Positions 33,766 to 42,172 of a DNA stretch of 64,000 nt are shown one piece after another (position 1 is the stretch's first letter; each line of letters begins with the position of its first letter). Position numbers and translations under genes: made by a program. The stretch lies in assembly GCF_001427665.1 (NCBI RefSeq), contig NZ_LMHC01000027.1, forward strand, positions 216,115 to 280,114. The letters run 5' to 3'. Origin of the DNA: Caulobacter sp. Root655. GTDB lineage: Bacteria > Pseudomonadota > Alphaproteobacteria > Caulobacterales > Caulobacteraceae. The notes beneath the pieces are model-generated. The model was not told the DNA's origin. It made no database searches and worked only from the letters and a program-made list of their open reading frames with translations.

Positions 33766-34416
33766 CTACTGGGCCGGCGCCGACTGAGGCCCGGTGTTCA
33801 CGGTCGGGGCCGGGGGCGCGCTGAAGTCGACGCTGGGCGCCGACTGGGCGGCGGCCGTGGCCTGGAACAGCTGGGCCGGCTTCTGGCTGCCGTACAGGGT
33901 CTTGGCCCAGATGATGCTGGGGAAGGTGCGCAGGGTGGTGTTGTAGGTCTGGGCCGCCAGGTTGTAGTCGCGCCGGGCAATGGCGATGCGGTTCTCGGTG
34001 CCTTCCAGCTGGCTCTGCAGGGCCAGGAAGTTCTGGTTCGACTTCAGGTCGGGATAGCTTTCCTGGATCATCATCAGCCGGCCCAGCACGCCCGACAGCT
34101 TGTCCTGGGCGGCGGCGTACTGCTGGAACTGGGCCGGGTCGCTGATGGTCGAGGCGTCGACCTTGACCTGGGTGGCGCTGGCCCGCGCCTCGGTGACGGC
34201 GACGAGCACGCCCTTCTCCTGGGCGGCGTAGCCCTTCACCGTATTGACCAGGTTGGGGATCAGGTCGGCGCGGCGCTGGTACTGGTTCTGGACCTCGGCC
34301 CAGGCGGTCTTGGTCGCCTCGTCCTGGGTGGGGATGGTGTTGACGCCGCAGCCGGCCAGCAGGGCGGCGAGCGCGACGACGGGGGCGAGACGGGCGATCG
34401 TTTTGAGCATCCGCAT
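33766..34416 (-). CDS. LemA family protein
   Basis: A 216-residue lipoprotein-like protein: a signal with lipobox LLAGC (Cys at residue 23), then the LemA helical bundle with WAEVQNQYQRRADLIPNLVNTVKGYA, the most conserved family segment, and a proline-rich end. It is probably anchored in the membrane facing the periplasm. First of a LemA-TPM-TPM cluster. Confidence 0.9.
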   Translation of the reverse strand: MRMLKTIARLAPVVALAALLAGCGVNTIPTQDEATKTAWAEVQNQYQRRADLIPNLVNTVKGYAAQEKGVLVAVTEARASATQVKVDASTISDPAQFQQYAAAQDKLSGVLGRLMMIQESYPDLKSNQNFLALQSQLEGTENRIAIARRDYNLAAQTYNTTLRTFPSIIWAKTLYGSQKPAQLFQATAAAQSAPSVDFSAPPAPTVNTGPQSAPAQ

Positions 34417-34524
34417 GGAAGTCCCTTCGAGCCTGTTTGGATCCGGCGTCGCCGCCGTGATGTCGATCCCCGCACACTAACGACGAGCTTCGGGCGGATG
34501 CAAACGGGATGATTGTAGGCGACG

Positions 34525-34634
34525 TGCGTCCTTCGAGGCCCGCTTCGCGGGGCGCCTCAGGATGAGGAACTCAGAAGTCCCCCAACGCTCCTCATCCTGA
34601 GGTGCGAGCCGAAGGCGAAGCCTCGAAGGACGCA
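34525..34634. repeat. Intergenic inverted repeat, tgcgtccttcgagg type
   Basis: Arms of about 45 bases beginning tgcgtccttcgagg and ending cctcgaaggacgca, with an inner gcctcaggatgagga repeat pair. It lies between the acyl-CoA dehydrogenase stop and the lemA promoter region. Elements of this sequence style are widespread in alphaproteobacterial genomes. Confidence 0.7.
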
Positions 34635-34640
34635 ACGCGC

Positions 34641-35939
34641 CTAAACCCCCGCCTCCGCGAACGCCGCCTTGCGCGGCCCCATGTAGCCGAACAGCCAGGC
34701 GGCCACCTTGCGCATCTGGATCTCCTCGCTGCCCTCGGTGATCCGGTAGCGGCGGTGGTGGCGGTAGATGTGCTCGAACGGCTTGTGGCGCGAATAGCCC
34801 AGGCCGCCGTGCACCTGCATGGCCCGGTCGGCGGCCTCGCAGACCAGCCGGTTGGACCAGTAGTTGCACATCGACACCTTGTCGGAGAGCCGCTTCTCGA
34901 CCTCCGGCTTGGTCATCTGGTCCATCTCCCAGGCGGTCTTTCGGATCAGCAGGCGCAGCATCTCGGCCTGGGTCGACAGCTCGACGATCGGGAACTGGAT
35001 GGCCTGGTTCTCGGCCAGCGGCTTGCCGAACGGCTTGCGCGCGCGCGCGTACTTGATGCTCTCTTCTATGCAGAAGGTCGCCGCCCCCAGGCTGGAGGCG
35101 GCTTGGCGGATGCGGTTCTCGTGCACGAAGTGCTGCGCCAGGGCCAGGCCGCCGCCCTCGGGCCCGAACATCGCCTCGTCCGGGACCCAGACCCTGGTGA
35201 AGCTGACCCTGGGGTGATCGGTCGGCATGTTGAAGGTCCAGAGGTACTCCTCGATCTTCACGCCGGGCGCGTGGGCGGGGACCAGGAAGCAGGTGATCCC
35301 CTTGGCCGCGCCGTCCTCGCCGCTGGTACGGGCGAACAGGGCGCAGTGGGTGGCGGCGTGCATGCCGGTGGTCCACATCTTCTCGCCGTCGATCCGCCAG
35401 CCCGGGACGCCGTTGTGATCCTCGCGGACGGCGCGGGTCTCCATGAAGGTGGCGTCCGAGCCGTGCTCGGGCTCGGTGAGGCCGAAGGTCGGGCGGAAGG
35501 CGTGGCGGTCCAGCATGTCGGGGATCAGGTGCTGCTGGTCGGGTCGGCCGAAGTCGCGGATCATCAGCACGAAGGGATTGTTGCCGACGATCGAGTGCTC
35601 GTTCTGCAGGTCGTTGAACAGGCCCAGGCCCTTGGCCGCCAGGTGCTCGCGGATCACCGCCATCCACAGGTTGGAGCCGTCCTGGCCGCCGTATTCGCGG
35701 GGCAGGGCGAAGCGGTAGTGGCCGGCGGCGTCGGCGATCCCCCGCGCCTTGCCCAGAAGTTCCTCCCACTCCCGGCGCGGCAGGCCGCCGCCGTCCCAGT
35801 CGGTGCGGGCCCATTCGCGGCGGTGGTCGAAGAAGCGCTCGTTGTCGTGCTGCGCCTGCAACGGCGCGATCTCGGCGGCGATGAAGGCGTCGAGCGTCGC
35901 CAGATAGGCCGTCAGTTCCGGCGGCAGGTTGAAATCCAT
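34641..35939 (-). CDS. Acyl-CoA dehydrogenase family protein
   Basis: FAD enzyme of 432 residues. The N-terminal helical domain (to about 150), the middle beta domain with FGLTEPEHGSDAT, and the C-terminal helical domain with QVHGGLGYSRHKPFEHIYRHHRRYRITEGSEEIQ are all present. It would oxidise an acyl-CoA, but substrate length cannot be predicted. It is alone, although a thiolase is 6 kb away. Confidence 0.9.
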   Translation of the reverse strand: MDFNLPPELTAYLATLDAFIAAEIAPLQAQHDNERFFDHRREWARTDWDGGGLPRREWEELLGKARGIADAAGHYRFALPREYGGQDGSNLWMAVIREHLAAKGLGLFNDLQNEHSIVGNNPFVLMIRDFGRPDQQHLIPDMLDRHAFRPTFGLTEPEHGSDATFMETRAVREDHNGVPGWRIDGEKMWTTGMHAATHCALFARTSGEDGAAKGITCFLVPAHAPGVKIEEYLWTFNMPTDHPRVSFTRVWVPDEAMFGPEGGGLALAQHFVHENRIRQAASSLGAATFCIEESIKYARARKPFGKPLAENQAIQFPIVELSTQAEMLRLLIRKTAWEMDQMTKPEVEKRLSDKVSMCNYWSNRLVCEAADRAMQVHGGLGYSRHKPFEHIYRHHRRYRITEGSEEIQMRKVAAWLFGYMGPRKAAFAEAGV

Positions 35940-36036
35940 GGCCGCGTCTCCCTAAAAGCTTTCACGGACCATGCGCCTGGCGATGAGCCGTCGCCAACCG
36001 TGACGTGAGGGAATGCTCGCCCGACGGCCTTGGATT

Positions 36037-36357
36037 CTAGGCGCCGAGGATGGCGATGATCTCGATGTTCGGCTCAGACCCGCCGCAACTGGCGGGGATC
36101 GCCGGGTTGTACTGCACCTCGACCGGCAGGCGCGAGGCCAGCGCCGTCAGCGCGACCGAGAGCATGCTGTCGCCGTCGCTGGTCGAGGGCAGGCGGAAAT
36201 AGAGGATCGAACCGCTGTCCAGCTTGAGACCGACCATGCGGCAGGAGGCGTTTGTCCGGCCTTCGGCCCGTATCACCGTGCCGCGTACGACCGTGGCCTG
36301 GGCCGAGGAGACGGCGAGCCCAAGGACGGCGAGAAAGACAAGAGCGGTGCGCAACAT
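36037..36357 (-). CDS. Small secreted protein of unknown function
   Basis: A 106-residue product with a clean signal peptide (MLRTALVFLAVLGLAVSSAQA). The mature 84 residues contain two cysteines (near residues 39 and 91) and strand-rich sequence (VVRGTVIRAEG, LYFRLPS, VEVQYNP). I do not recognise the family. Divergent from the next membrane protein gene. Confidence 0.6.
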   Translation of the reverse strand: MLRTALVFLAVLGLAVSSAQATVVRGTVIRAEGRTNASCRMVGLKLDSGSILYFRLPSTSDGDSMLSVALTALASRLPVEVQYNPAIPASCGGSEPNIEIIAILGA

Positions 36358-36529
36358 CCAGGCGGCCTTTCAGCTTCAGCGTGTTTGTAGGCGCGGACAA
36401 TCCAGGGAAACAAGGGGCGGCGGCCGCGTAGCAAGCGAATCTGCCCTGCGACTGTCCGCCGCTACGTCTGACGTCACGGAACGCGCGGGCTTTAACCGGA
36501 GCGACAGCTTTGGAGTTCAGGGTTCGGCC

Positions 36530-36955
36530 ATGATCATGATGATCGCCTGCGCCGTCCTGGGAGCCGCGCTTGGTCTCTACGCCAAGCCGCGATGGCTGGG
36601 CGTGGCCGTCGCCCTGTTCCTGGCGGGCGCCGTCGAGGGCGGCCAACTGCTGGTCATCCAGCTGATCGCCCACCAGCCCAATCGCGAACGGCTGATCGAA
36701 CACCTGCAGGCGATCTTCGGCGCGGGCGTGCTCGGCGCCGTCGGACCGCTGGCGGCGGCCCTGATCGGCGGCGGACTGGCGGCGATCATGGGCAAGGTCA
36801 TGGACGGCGACGGTCCCGGCCACGCCGTCAACGCCGACGCCATTCGCCGCAAGGTCGGCAAGAACGGCCGCTATGCCCGAATGGAGGGCATGGTCGAGGA
36901 GCGCCGGATCCACGCCAGGGCCGAGAGCCGCATCGACAAGATCCTCGACCTCTAG
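36530..36955 (+). CDS. Unknown membrane protein, 141 residues
   Basis: Starts MIMMIACAVLGAALGLYAKP. There are three hydrophobic stretches (about residues 1-16, 20-45 and 65-90), then a basic/acidic cytoplasmic tail ending AESRIDKILDL. GC and codon use are native. Family unrecognised. Confidence 0.6.
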   Translation: MIMMIACAVLGAALGLYAKPRWLGVAVALFLAGAVEGGQLLVIQLIAHQPNRERLIEHLQAIFGAGVLGAVGPLAAALIGGGLAAIMGKVMDGDGPGHAVNADAIRRKVGKNGRYARMEGMVEERRIHARAESRIDKILDL

Positions 36956-37028
36956 TCGCGTTCGCCACTTGGCGCGGCGGGGATCGTCCCGCTAGGTTCC
37001 TCCCGTGGTGTTGACCCAGGGGGCGCGT

Positions 37029-38234
37029 ATGACCGAGGCGAGAACGAGCAACCGGCGGGCCGTGCTGGCGGCGCTGGGCGGTCTGGGCGCGACCAGCCTG
37101 GCCGGCTGCGTTTCGGCGGGCGGCGCCAGGCCGCTGGTGACGGCCAAGGCGCCCGGCTTCGTCGTGCCGCCGCTGGCTCCGCTGCGCATGAGCGCCGACC
37201 GCATCACCAAGATCACCGTCTGCCTGCGCCCGTTCCGCGCCGCGGGACCACGCCTCGACGTCGAAACCGTTGGCGACAAGCGCGTGGTCCACAACTACGG
37301 CCACGGCGGCAGCGGCTGGTCGCTGTCCTGGGGCTCCAGCACGATCGCCACGGCCAAGGCCATGGAAGGCGGCACGAAGGACGTCGCGGTGATCGGCTGC
37401 GGCGCCCTGGGCCTGACCTCGGCCCTGCTGCTGCAGCGGGCCGGAGCCAAGGTGACGATCTATGCCAAGGAGCGTACGCCCCAGACCCGCTCGTTCCGCG
37501 CCACCGGCACCTGGTCGCCGGACTCCCGCGTCGCCGACGCCGACAAGGTCGCGCCTGGCTTCCCGGCCCTGTGGGAGAAGATGGCCCGCACCTCCTACGC
37601 CACCTACCAGACCCTGCTGGGCCTGCCCGGCGAGCCGGTGTCGTGGAGCGACCGCTACACCTTGCTCGAGGGCGCCGCGACCAGCCCCCGGGGACCGCGC
37701 CCGCCCGGGTCGGTGCATTTCGCCGAATATGGCGAGCGGCTGCGCGACATCGTGCCGGGCTTCCACGAACTGTCGGCCGGCCAGCATCCGTTCCCGGTCG
37801 ACCGCGTACGGCACGGCACGTCAATGCAGTTCAACGTCACCGACCTGGCCCACCAGCTGACCAACGACTTCCTGCTGGAAGGCGGCAAGATCGAGACCAT
37901 GACCTTCGACACCCCGGCCGACCTGGCGCGGCTGAAGCAGCCGGTGGTGGTCAATTGCACCGGCTATGGCGCGCGGGCCCTGTGGAAGGACGAGACGATC
38001 ACCCCGGTGCGCGGCCAGATCGCCTGGCTCGCCCCGCAGCCGGAGGTTCGCTACGGCGTCTTCTATCGCCACGTCTCGGTATTGCCTCGGCCCGACGGCA
38101 TCGTCGTGCAGCAGGTGGGCGACAGCGACATGTGGGGCTACGGCGTCGCTGACGAGCGCCCGGACCGGGCCGAGGCGGAAGCGGCGGTGGCGACCATCGC
38201 GGCGCTCTACGGGACCACGCTCGCCGGCGCCTGA
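37029..38234 (+). CDS. Tat-exported FAD oxidoreductase resembling a circularly permuted D-amino-acid oxidase
   Basis: A 401-residue protein. The N-terminus has twin arginines (NRRAVLAAL) and a lipobox LAGC (Cys27), suggesting a Tat-exported lipoprotein. The DAAO signature HNYGHGGSG is at residues 88-94, preceded by LRPFRAAGPRLD, whereas in known DAAOs both lie at the C-terminal end. The FAD-binding GCGALGLTSA, which starts ordinary DAAOs, follows at 123-132. The chain then runs through NCTGYGARAL and a GQI strand and stops where DAAOs reach their C-terminal signature. The order C-terminal block, then N-terminal block, indicates permutation. Substrate unknown. Confidence 0.78.
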   Translation: MTEARTSNRRAVLAALGGLGATSLAGCVSAGGARPLVTAKAPGFVVPPLAPLRMSADRITKITVCLRPFRAAGPRLDVETVGDKRVVHNYGHGGSGWSLSWGSSTIATAKAMEGGTKDVAVIGCGALGLTSALLLQRAGAKVTIYAKERTPQTRSFRATGTWSPDSRVADADKVAPGFPALWEKMARTSYATYQTLLGLPGEPVSWSDRYTLLEGAATSPRGPRPPGSVHFAEYGERLRDIVPGFHELSAGQHPFPVDRVRHGTSMQFNVTDLAHQLTNDFLLEGGKIETMTFDTPADLARLKQPVVVNCTGYGARALWKDETITPVRGQIAWLAPQPEVRYGVFYRHVSVLPRPDGIVVQQVGDSDMWGYGVADERPDRAEAEAAVATIAALYGTTLAGA

Positions 38235-38302
38235 CGGGCCCGTCTCATAAAAAAATGCTCACGCGAAACAAATTCGCTTGCGCAATTTCTGAACACTGAT
38301 AT

Positions 38303-38317
38303 CTAAGCAGTGCTTAG
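38303..38317. promoter_or_regulatory. Palindromic operator candidate (ctaagca-n-tgcttag)
   Basis: Perfect 7-1-7 palindrome in a short AT-richer stretch about 120 bases before the CC_3452-like gene and just after the oxidoreductase. It has the size of a transcription-factor site. The factor is not known. Confidence 0.35.
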
Positions 38318-38439
38318 TTCTGATCCGAAGCGTCGGTGGGGATACCGATGCTGACATCCCCGGGTCCGGGCGACCAGTATCTAGCGTTTCGCCGATCATC
38401 GATCATTCCACAACTTCCCCGTATGCTGGAGGGCTCATC

Positions 38440-38775
38440 ATGAAGCTCCGCACCCTGGCGGCTTGCGCCGCCCTGTCCGTATCCATGTTCGCCGGCGCCG
38501 CCCTGGCCGACGGCCGTGTCGCCGCCGCGCTGGAAAACCCGGTCGCCGCCAAGACCAAGATCGTCGCCGGCGGCGCTGTGTTCGTCTGCGAAGGCGCCGA
38601 ATGCGTTTCGACCGCCGCCCCCTCGCGCGCCATGACCTCCGCCGCCTGCAAGTCGCTGGCCAAGGAAGTTGGCCGCGTGTCGGCTTTCGGCGGCGAAACC
38701 AAGTCGCTGGACGCCGACGACCTGACCCGCTGCAACGGCGCGGCCAAGGGCGGTTCGGCCATCGCCGCCAAATAG
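38440..38775 (+). CDS. CC_3452 family secreted protein
   Basis: A 111-residue protein with a signal peptide ending at AALADG. The mature domain has KTKIVAGGAVFVCEGAECVS with two cysteines, then CKSLAKEVG and a final RCNG. The pattern and the place just upstream of the ATP synthase operon match the Caulobacter family I know as CC_3452. Role unknown; the paired cysteines suggest disulfides in the periplasm. A good terminator follows. Confidence 0.75.
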   Translation: MKLRTLAACAALSVSMFAGAALADGRVAAALENPVAAKTKIVAGGAVFVCEGAECVSTAAPSRAMTSAACKSLAKEVGRVSAFGGETKSLDADDLTRCNGAAKGGSAIAAK

Positions 38776-38849
38776 GGTCTACCCCAGTAACCGGACGCGT
38801 TGGGGCGCCCTAGCCCCGTCCGGCTGTTTCCTCGAACATTCGCCTGATG

Positions 38850-38883
38850 GGGCGGCGGGCCGGTCCTGCCGCCCTTTTTCTTT
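38850..38883 (+). terminator. Rho-independent terminator after the CC_3452-like gene
   Basis: A seven-base stem gggcggc...gccgccc with an 11-base loop and a run of five T, then ctttgg. A second, bulged hairpin (ccggac...gtccgg) precedes it at about 38791-38823. Confidence 0.75.
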
Positions 38884-38926
38884 GGCCCCTTCATCTCTCC
38901 GGAGCTTGGGCCTAAGGGACTGATCC

Positions 38927-39178
38927 ATGACCGCCTCGACCGCTTCCCTGCTTGAAACCGCCCTGCGCGACGTCGCCGGCCCGGCTGCCCTGCCGACCTC
39001 GATCACCATCGATTACGGCGCCCTGGCCCACGAGGCCGCGCTGGCCGCACCGGCCGCCCGGGCCTGGGTCGAGCGCTCGACCCGCAGCCTGGTTTTCGTC
39101 CAGGCCGAGGTCCGCGCCGCCGACGGCGCCCTGGTCGCCGCCGCCTCGGCGGTGTTCCGTAGGGTCACCGCCAGCTAA
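38927..39178 (+). CDS. Short hotdog-like protein, thioesterase-related fragment or small protein
   Basis: An 83-residue product. The segment TSITIDYGALAHE..., then RSLVFVQAEVRAADGALVAAASAVFRRV resembles the central strands of PaaI-type hotdog thioesterases, but the usual active-site helix region is missing. It may be a genuinely short family member or a reduced remnant. It is free-standing between the terminator and the atp promoter region. Confidence 0.55.
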   Translation: MTASTASLLETALRDVAGPAALPTSITIDYGALAHEAALAAPAARAWVERSTRSLVFVQAEVRAADGALVAAASAVFRRVTAS

Positions 39179-39225
39179 CGCACCGCTTTTACGAAACCCC
39201 GGCCACCCTTACGTGGCGGCCTTGG

Positions 39226-39252
39226 TTGCGACTGCGAAGGGCCCGTGTTATC
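39226..39252 (+). promoter_or_regulatory. Possible housekeeping promoter of the atp operon
   Basis: TTGCGAC, 12 bases, then GTGTTATC resembles the Caulobacter vegetative promoter pattern (TTGaCgS, 10-14 bases, GCtANAWC), about 140 bases before the inferred atpH start. Only approximate matches, so tentative. Confidence 0.3.
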
Positions 39253-39389
39253 AGGCGCGCGGCTTCGGACAGGGCAGCGCGTCAGCGCCGGCCGTCCATG
39301 CGCTTTTCTAGAGCGCGCTCAAGCCTTTAAGCCGGGATGGGGGTTAATCTTCTCGTTCGCGGCGATTGCAAACGCACCGGGCGGAACAA

Positions 39390-39944
39390 GTGGCGGACGA
39401 AACCAAGGCGACGGATGCGGGTCAGCGCTATGCGCAGTCCCTGTTCGAACTGACGATCGAGAGCAAGCAGCTGACCCAGGTCGAGGCCGACCTGAAATCG
39501 CTGCGCGCCATGGTGGCCGAGAGCGCCGACCTGCGCCGCCTGATCGAAAGCCCGGCCTTCTCGGCCGAGGACAAGGCCAAGGGTCTGACCGCCGTCGCCG
39601 CCAAGGCCAAGTTCCAACTGCTGACCGCCAAGTTCCTGGGCCTGGTGGCCAGCAACGGCCGGACCGGCGACCTGATGGGGGCCATCAGCGCCTTCGTCGA
39701 ACTGTCGGCCGTCCATCGCGGCGTCGTCACCGCCGAGGTGGTGACCGCCAGCGCCCTGACCGCCGCCCAGCTGAAGGGCGTCTCCGCCGCCGTCAGCACG
39801 GCCCTGGGCAAGACCCCCGAAATCTCGACGCGCGTCGATCCGTCCATCCTGGGCGGCATCAAGGTGCGTGTCGGTTCCCGCCTGTTCGACGCTTCGCTCC
39901 GTTCGAAGCTCGATTCCCTGAAATTCGCCCTGAAGCGCGCCTAA
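39390..39944 (+). CDS. atpH: ATP synthase F1 delta subunit
   Basis: Connects F1 to the peripheral stalk. The 184-residue product from a GTG start (VADETKATDAGQRYAQSLFEL) fits alphaproteobacterial delta subunits; an upstream in-frame TTG at 39366 is less likely. The conserved RYAQSLFEL start and the C-terminal VDPSILGGIKVRVGSRLFDASLRSKL are present. First gene of the F1 operon. Confidence 0.93.
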   Translation: MADETKATDAGQRYAQSLFELTIESKQLTQVEADLKSLRAMVAESADLRRLIESPAFSAEDKAKGLTAVAAKAKFQLLTAKFLGLVASNGRTGDLMGAISAFVELSAVHRGVVTAEVVTASALTAAQLKGVSAAVSTALGKTPEISTRVDPSILGGIKVRVGSRLFDASLRSKLDSLKFALKRA

Positions 39945-39995
39945 ACCTCTATAAGCGCGTCAAAAGATAAAAATCGCAGAGAGCCCAAGACAGCC

Positions 39996-41528
39996 ATGGA
40001 CATCCGCGCCGCCGAAATCTCGGCCATCCTCAAGTCGCAGATCGCCAATTTCGGCGAGGAAGCCGCCGTTTCGGACGTCGGCCAAGTGCTGTCCGTCGGT
40101 GACGGCATCGCCCGCATCTACGGTCTGGACAACGTCCAGGCCGGCGAAATGGTCGAGTTCCCGAAGGCCGGCGTGAAGGGCATGGCCCTGAACCTCGAGC
40201 GCGACAACGTCGGTTGCGTGATCTTCGGTCAGGACCAGGCCATCAAGGAAGGCGACGAAGTCCGTCGCCTCGGCGAGATCGTCGACGTGCCGGTCGGCCG
40301 TGGCCTGCTGGGCCGCGTCGTCAACCCGCTGGGCGAGCCGATCGACGGCAAGGGCCCGATCGTTTCCACCGAGCGTCGCCGCGTCGACGTCAAGGCTCCG
40401 GGCATCATCCCGCGCAAGTCGGTGCATGAGCCCGTGCAGACCGGCCTGAAGTCGATCGACACCCTGATCCCGGTCGGCCGTGGCCAGCGCGAGCTGATCA
40501 TCGGTGACCGTCAGACCGGCAAGACCGCCGTCGCCATCGACACCATCCTGAACCAGAAGGCCGCCAACGCCGGCAAGGACGAGAGCGCCAAGCTCTACTG
40601 CGTCTACGTCGCCATCGGCCAGAAGCGTTCGACCGTCGCCCAGATCGTCAAGACGCTCGAAGAGCACGGCGCCCTGGAATACACCATCGTCGTCGTGGCC
40701 TCGGCCTCGGAGCCGGCCCCGCTGCAGTACCTGGCCCCGTTCTCGGGCTGCGCCATGGGCGAGTGGTTCCGCGACAACGGCCTGCACGGCCTGATCATCT
40801 ATGACGACCTTTCCAAGCAGGCCGTCGCCTATCGGCAGATGTCGCTGCTGCTGCGCCGTCCGCCGGGCCGCGAAGCCTATCCGGGCGACGTGTTCTACCT
40901 GCACTCCCGCCTGCTGGAGCGCGCCGCCAAGCTGAACGAAGAGAACGGTTCGGGCTCGCTGACCGCTCTGCCGATCATCGAAACCCAGGCCAACGACGTA
41001 TCGGCCTATATCCCGACCAACGTGATCTCGATCACCGACGGCCAGATCTTCCTGGAAACCGACCTGTTCTACCAGGGCATCCGCCCGGCCGTGAACGTCG
41101 GCATCTCGGTGTCGCGCGTCGGCTCGTCGGCCCAGATCAAGGCGATGAAGCAAGTCGCCGGCGCGATCAAGGGCGAGCTGGCCCAGTATCGCGAAATGGC
41201 CGCCTTCGCCAAGTTCGGCTCGGACCTCGATGCTTCGACCCAGAAGCTGCTGGCCCGTGGCGAGCGTCTGACCGAGCTGCTGAAGCAGCCGCAATATTCG
41301 CCGCAAGCCGTCGAAGAGCAGGTCTGCGTGATCTACGCCGGCACGCGCGGCTACCTCGACAAGATCCCGACCTCGTCGGTCCGCCGGTTCGAAAGCGAGC
41401 TGCTGGCTCGCCTGCACAGCCAGCACAAGGACCTGCTGGACGGCATCCGCACCAAGAAGGCCCTCGACAAGGACCTGGAGAACACGCTGAAGAGCGTGCT
41501 CGACAGCTTCTCGGCGACCTTTGCCTAG
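39996..41528 (+). CDS. atpA: ATP synthase F1 alpha subunit
   Basis: Non-catalytic nucleotide-binding subunit, 510 residues. Walker A is GDRQTGKTA near residue 170, and the alpha signature PAVNVGISVSRVGSSAQ is present. Standard start MDIRAAEISAILKSQI. It is followed after only seven bases by a methyltransferase gene rather than directly by atpG. Confidence 0.97.
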   Translation: MDIRAAEISAILKSQIANFGEEAAVSDVGQVLSVGDGIARIYGLDNVQAGEMVEFPKAGVKGMALNLERDNVGCVIFGQDQAIKEGDEVRRLGEIVDVPVGRGLLGRVVNPLGEPIDGKGPIVSTERRRVDVKAPGIIPRKSVHEPVQTGLKSIDTLIPVGRGQRELIIGDRQTGKTAVAIDTILNQKAANAGKDESAKLYCVYVAIGQKRSTVAQIVKTLEEHGALEYTIVVVASASEPAPLQYLAPFSGCAMGEWFRDNGLHGLIIYDDLSKQAVAYRQMSLLLRRPPGREAYPGDVFYLHSRLLERAAKLNEENGSGSLTALPIIETQANDVSAYIPTNVISITDGQIFLETDLFYQGIRPAVNVGISVSRVGSSAQIKAMKQVAGAIKGELAQYREMAAFAKFGSDLDASTQKLLARGERLTELLKQPQYSPQAVEEQVCVIYAGTRGYLDKIPTSSVRRFESELLARLHSQHKDLLDGIRTKKALDKDLENTLKSVLDSFSATFA

Positions 41529-41535
41529 CTGATCG

Positions 41536-42165
41536 ATGGCTGCTCACCCCAAATCCATGGACGCATGGTCCGGCGAGTTTGGCGACCGCTACACGCAACG
41601 TAGCGCCGCCAACGCCGAGGCCGTTCGCGGCCGTGCGCGGGTCTGGGGTGAGGTGATGCGGCGCATGGTCGGCGCTCCGCCGAAAAGCGTCCTGGAAGTG
41701 GGGCCCAATGTGGGCCTCAACCTCCTGGGCCTGCGGGCGGTGTCGGACATGGAGCAATGGGCGATCGAGCCCAACGCTTCGGCCCGCGCCCAACTGCTCG
41801 AGAACGGCGTCCTGCCGGCCGAGCGGTTGTTCGAGGGTTTCGGGCACAGCATCCCGCTGGCCGACGGCGCGGTGGACATGGCCTTCACGGCCGGCGTCCT
41901 GATCCACGTCGATCCGAGCCAGCTGGAAGCGACGATGCGCGAAGTGCACCGCGTGGCTTCCAAGTACGTCTTCTGCTCCGAGTATTTTTCGCCGAAGGCC
42001 GAAACGATTACCTACCGTGGCGAACAAGATCTTCTGTTCAAGAACGATTTTGGCTCGCTCTACATGGATATGTTCCCAGATCTGCAGTTGGTCGATTACG
42101 GGTTCTTCTGGAGAAGAACGACCGTGATGGACGACAGCACCTGGTGGTTGTTTAGGAAGGTCTGA
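41536..42165 (+). CDS. SAM-dependent methyltransferase, pseudaminic-acid-associated methylase type, inside the atp operon
   Basis: A 209-residue methyltransferase. The SAM-binding site is VLEVGPNVGLNLLGL (about residue 52), then AIEPNASA. The C-terminal half (FTAGVLIHVDP, then SEYFSPKAETITYRGEQDLLFKNDFG and DLQLVDYGFFW...DDSTWWLFRK) follows the family annotated as pseudaminic acid biosynthesis-associated methylase. It lies 7 bases after atpA and 7 before atpG, so it is transcribed with ATP synthase. It is not an ATP synthase component in any system I know. The 3' end has somewhat lower GC. Confidence 0.85.
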   Translation: MAAHPKSMDAWSGEFGDRYTQRSAANAEAVRGRARVWGEVMRRMVGAPPKSVLEVGPNVGLNLLGLRAVSDMEQWAIEPNASARAQLLENGVLPAERLFEGFGHSIPLADGAVDMAFTAGVLIHVDPSQLEATMREVHRVASKYVFCSEYFSPKAETITYRGEQDLLFKNDFGSLYMDMFPDLQLVDYGFFWRRTTVMDDSTWWLFRKV

Positions 42166-42172
42166 TAGGCGG

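Noticed and set aside
39960..41426. 488-codon minus-strand frame opposite atpA
   Set aside because: atpA is certain; the antisense frame has no motif.
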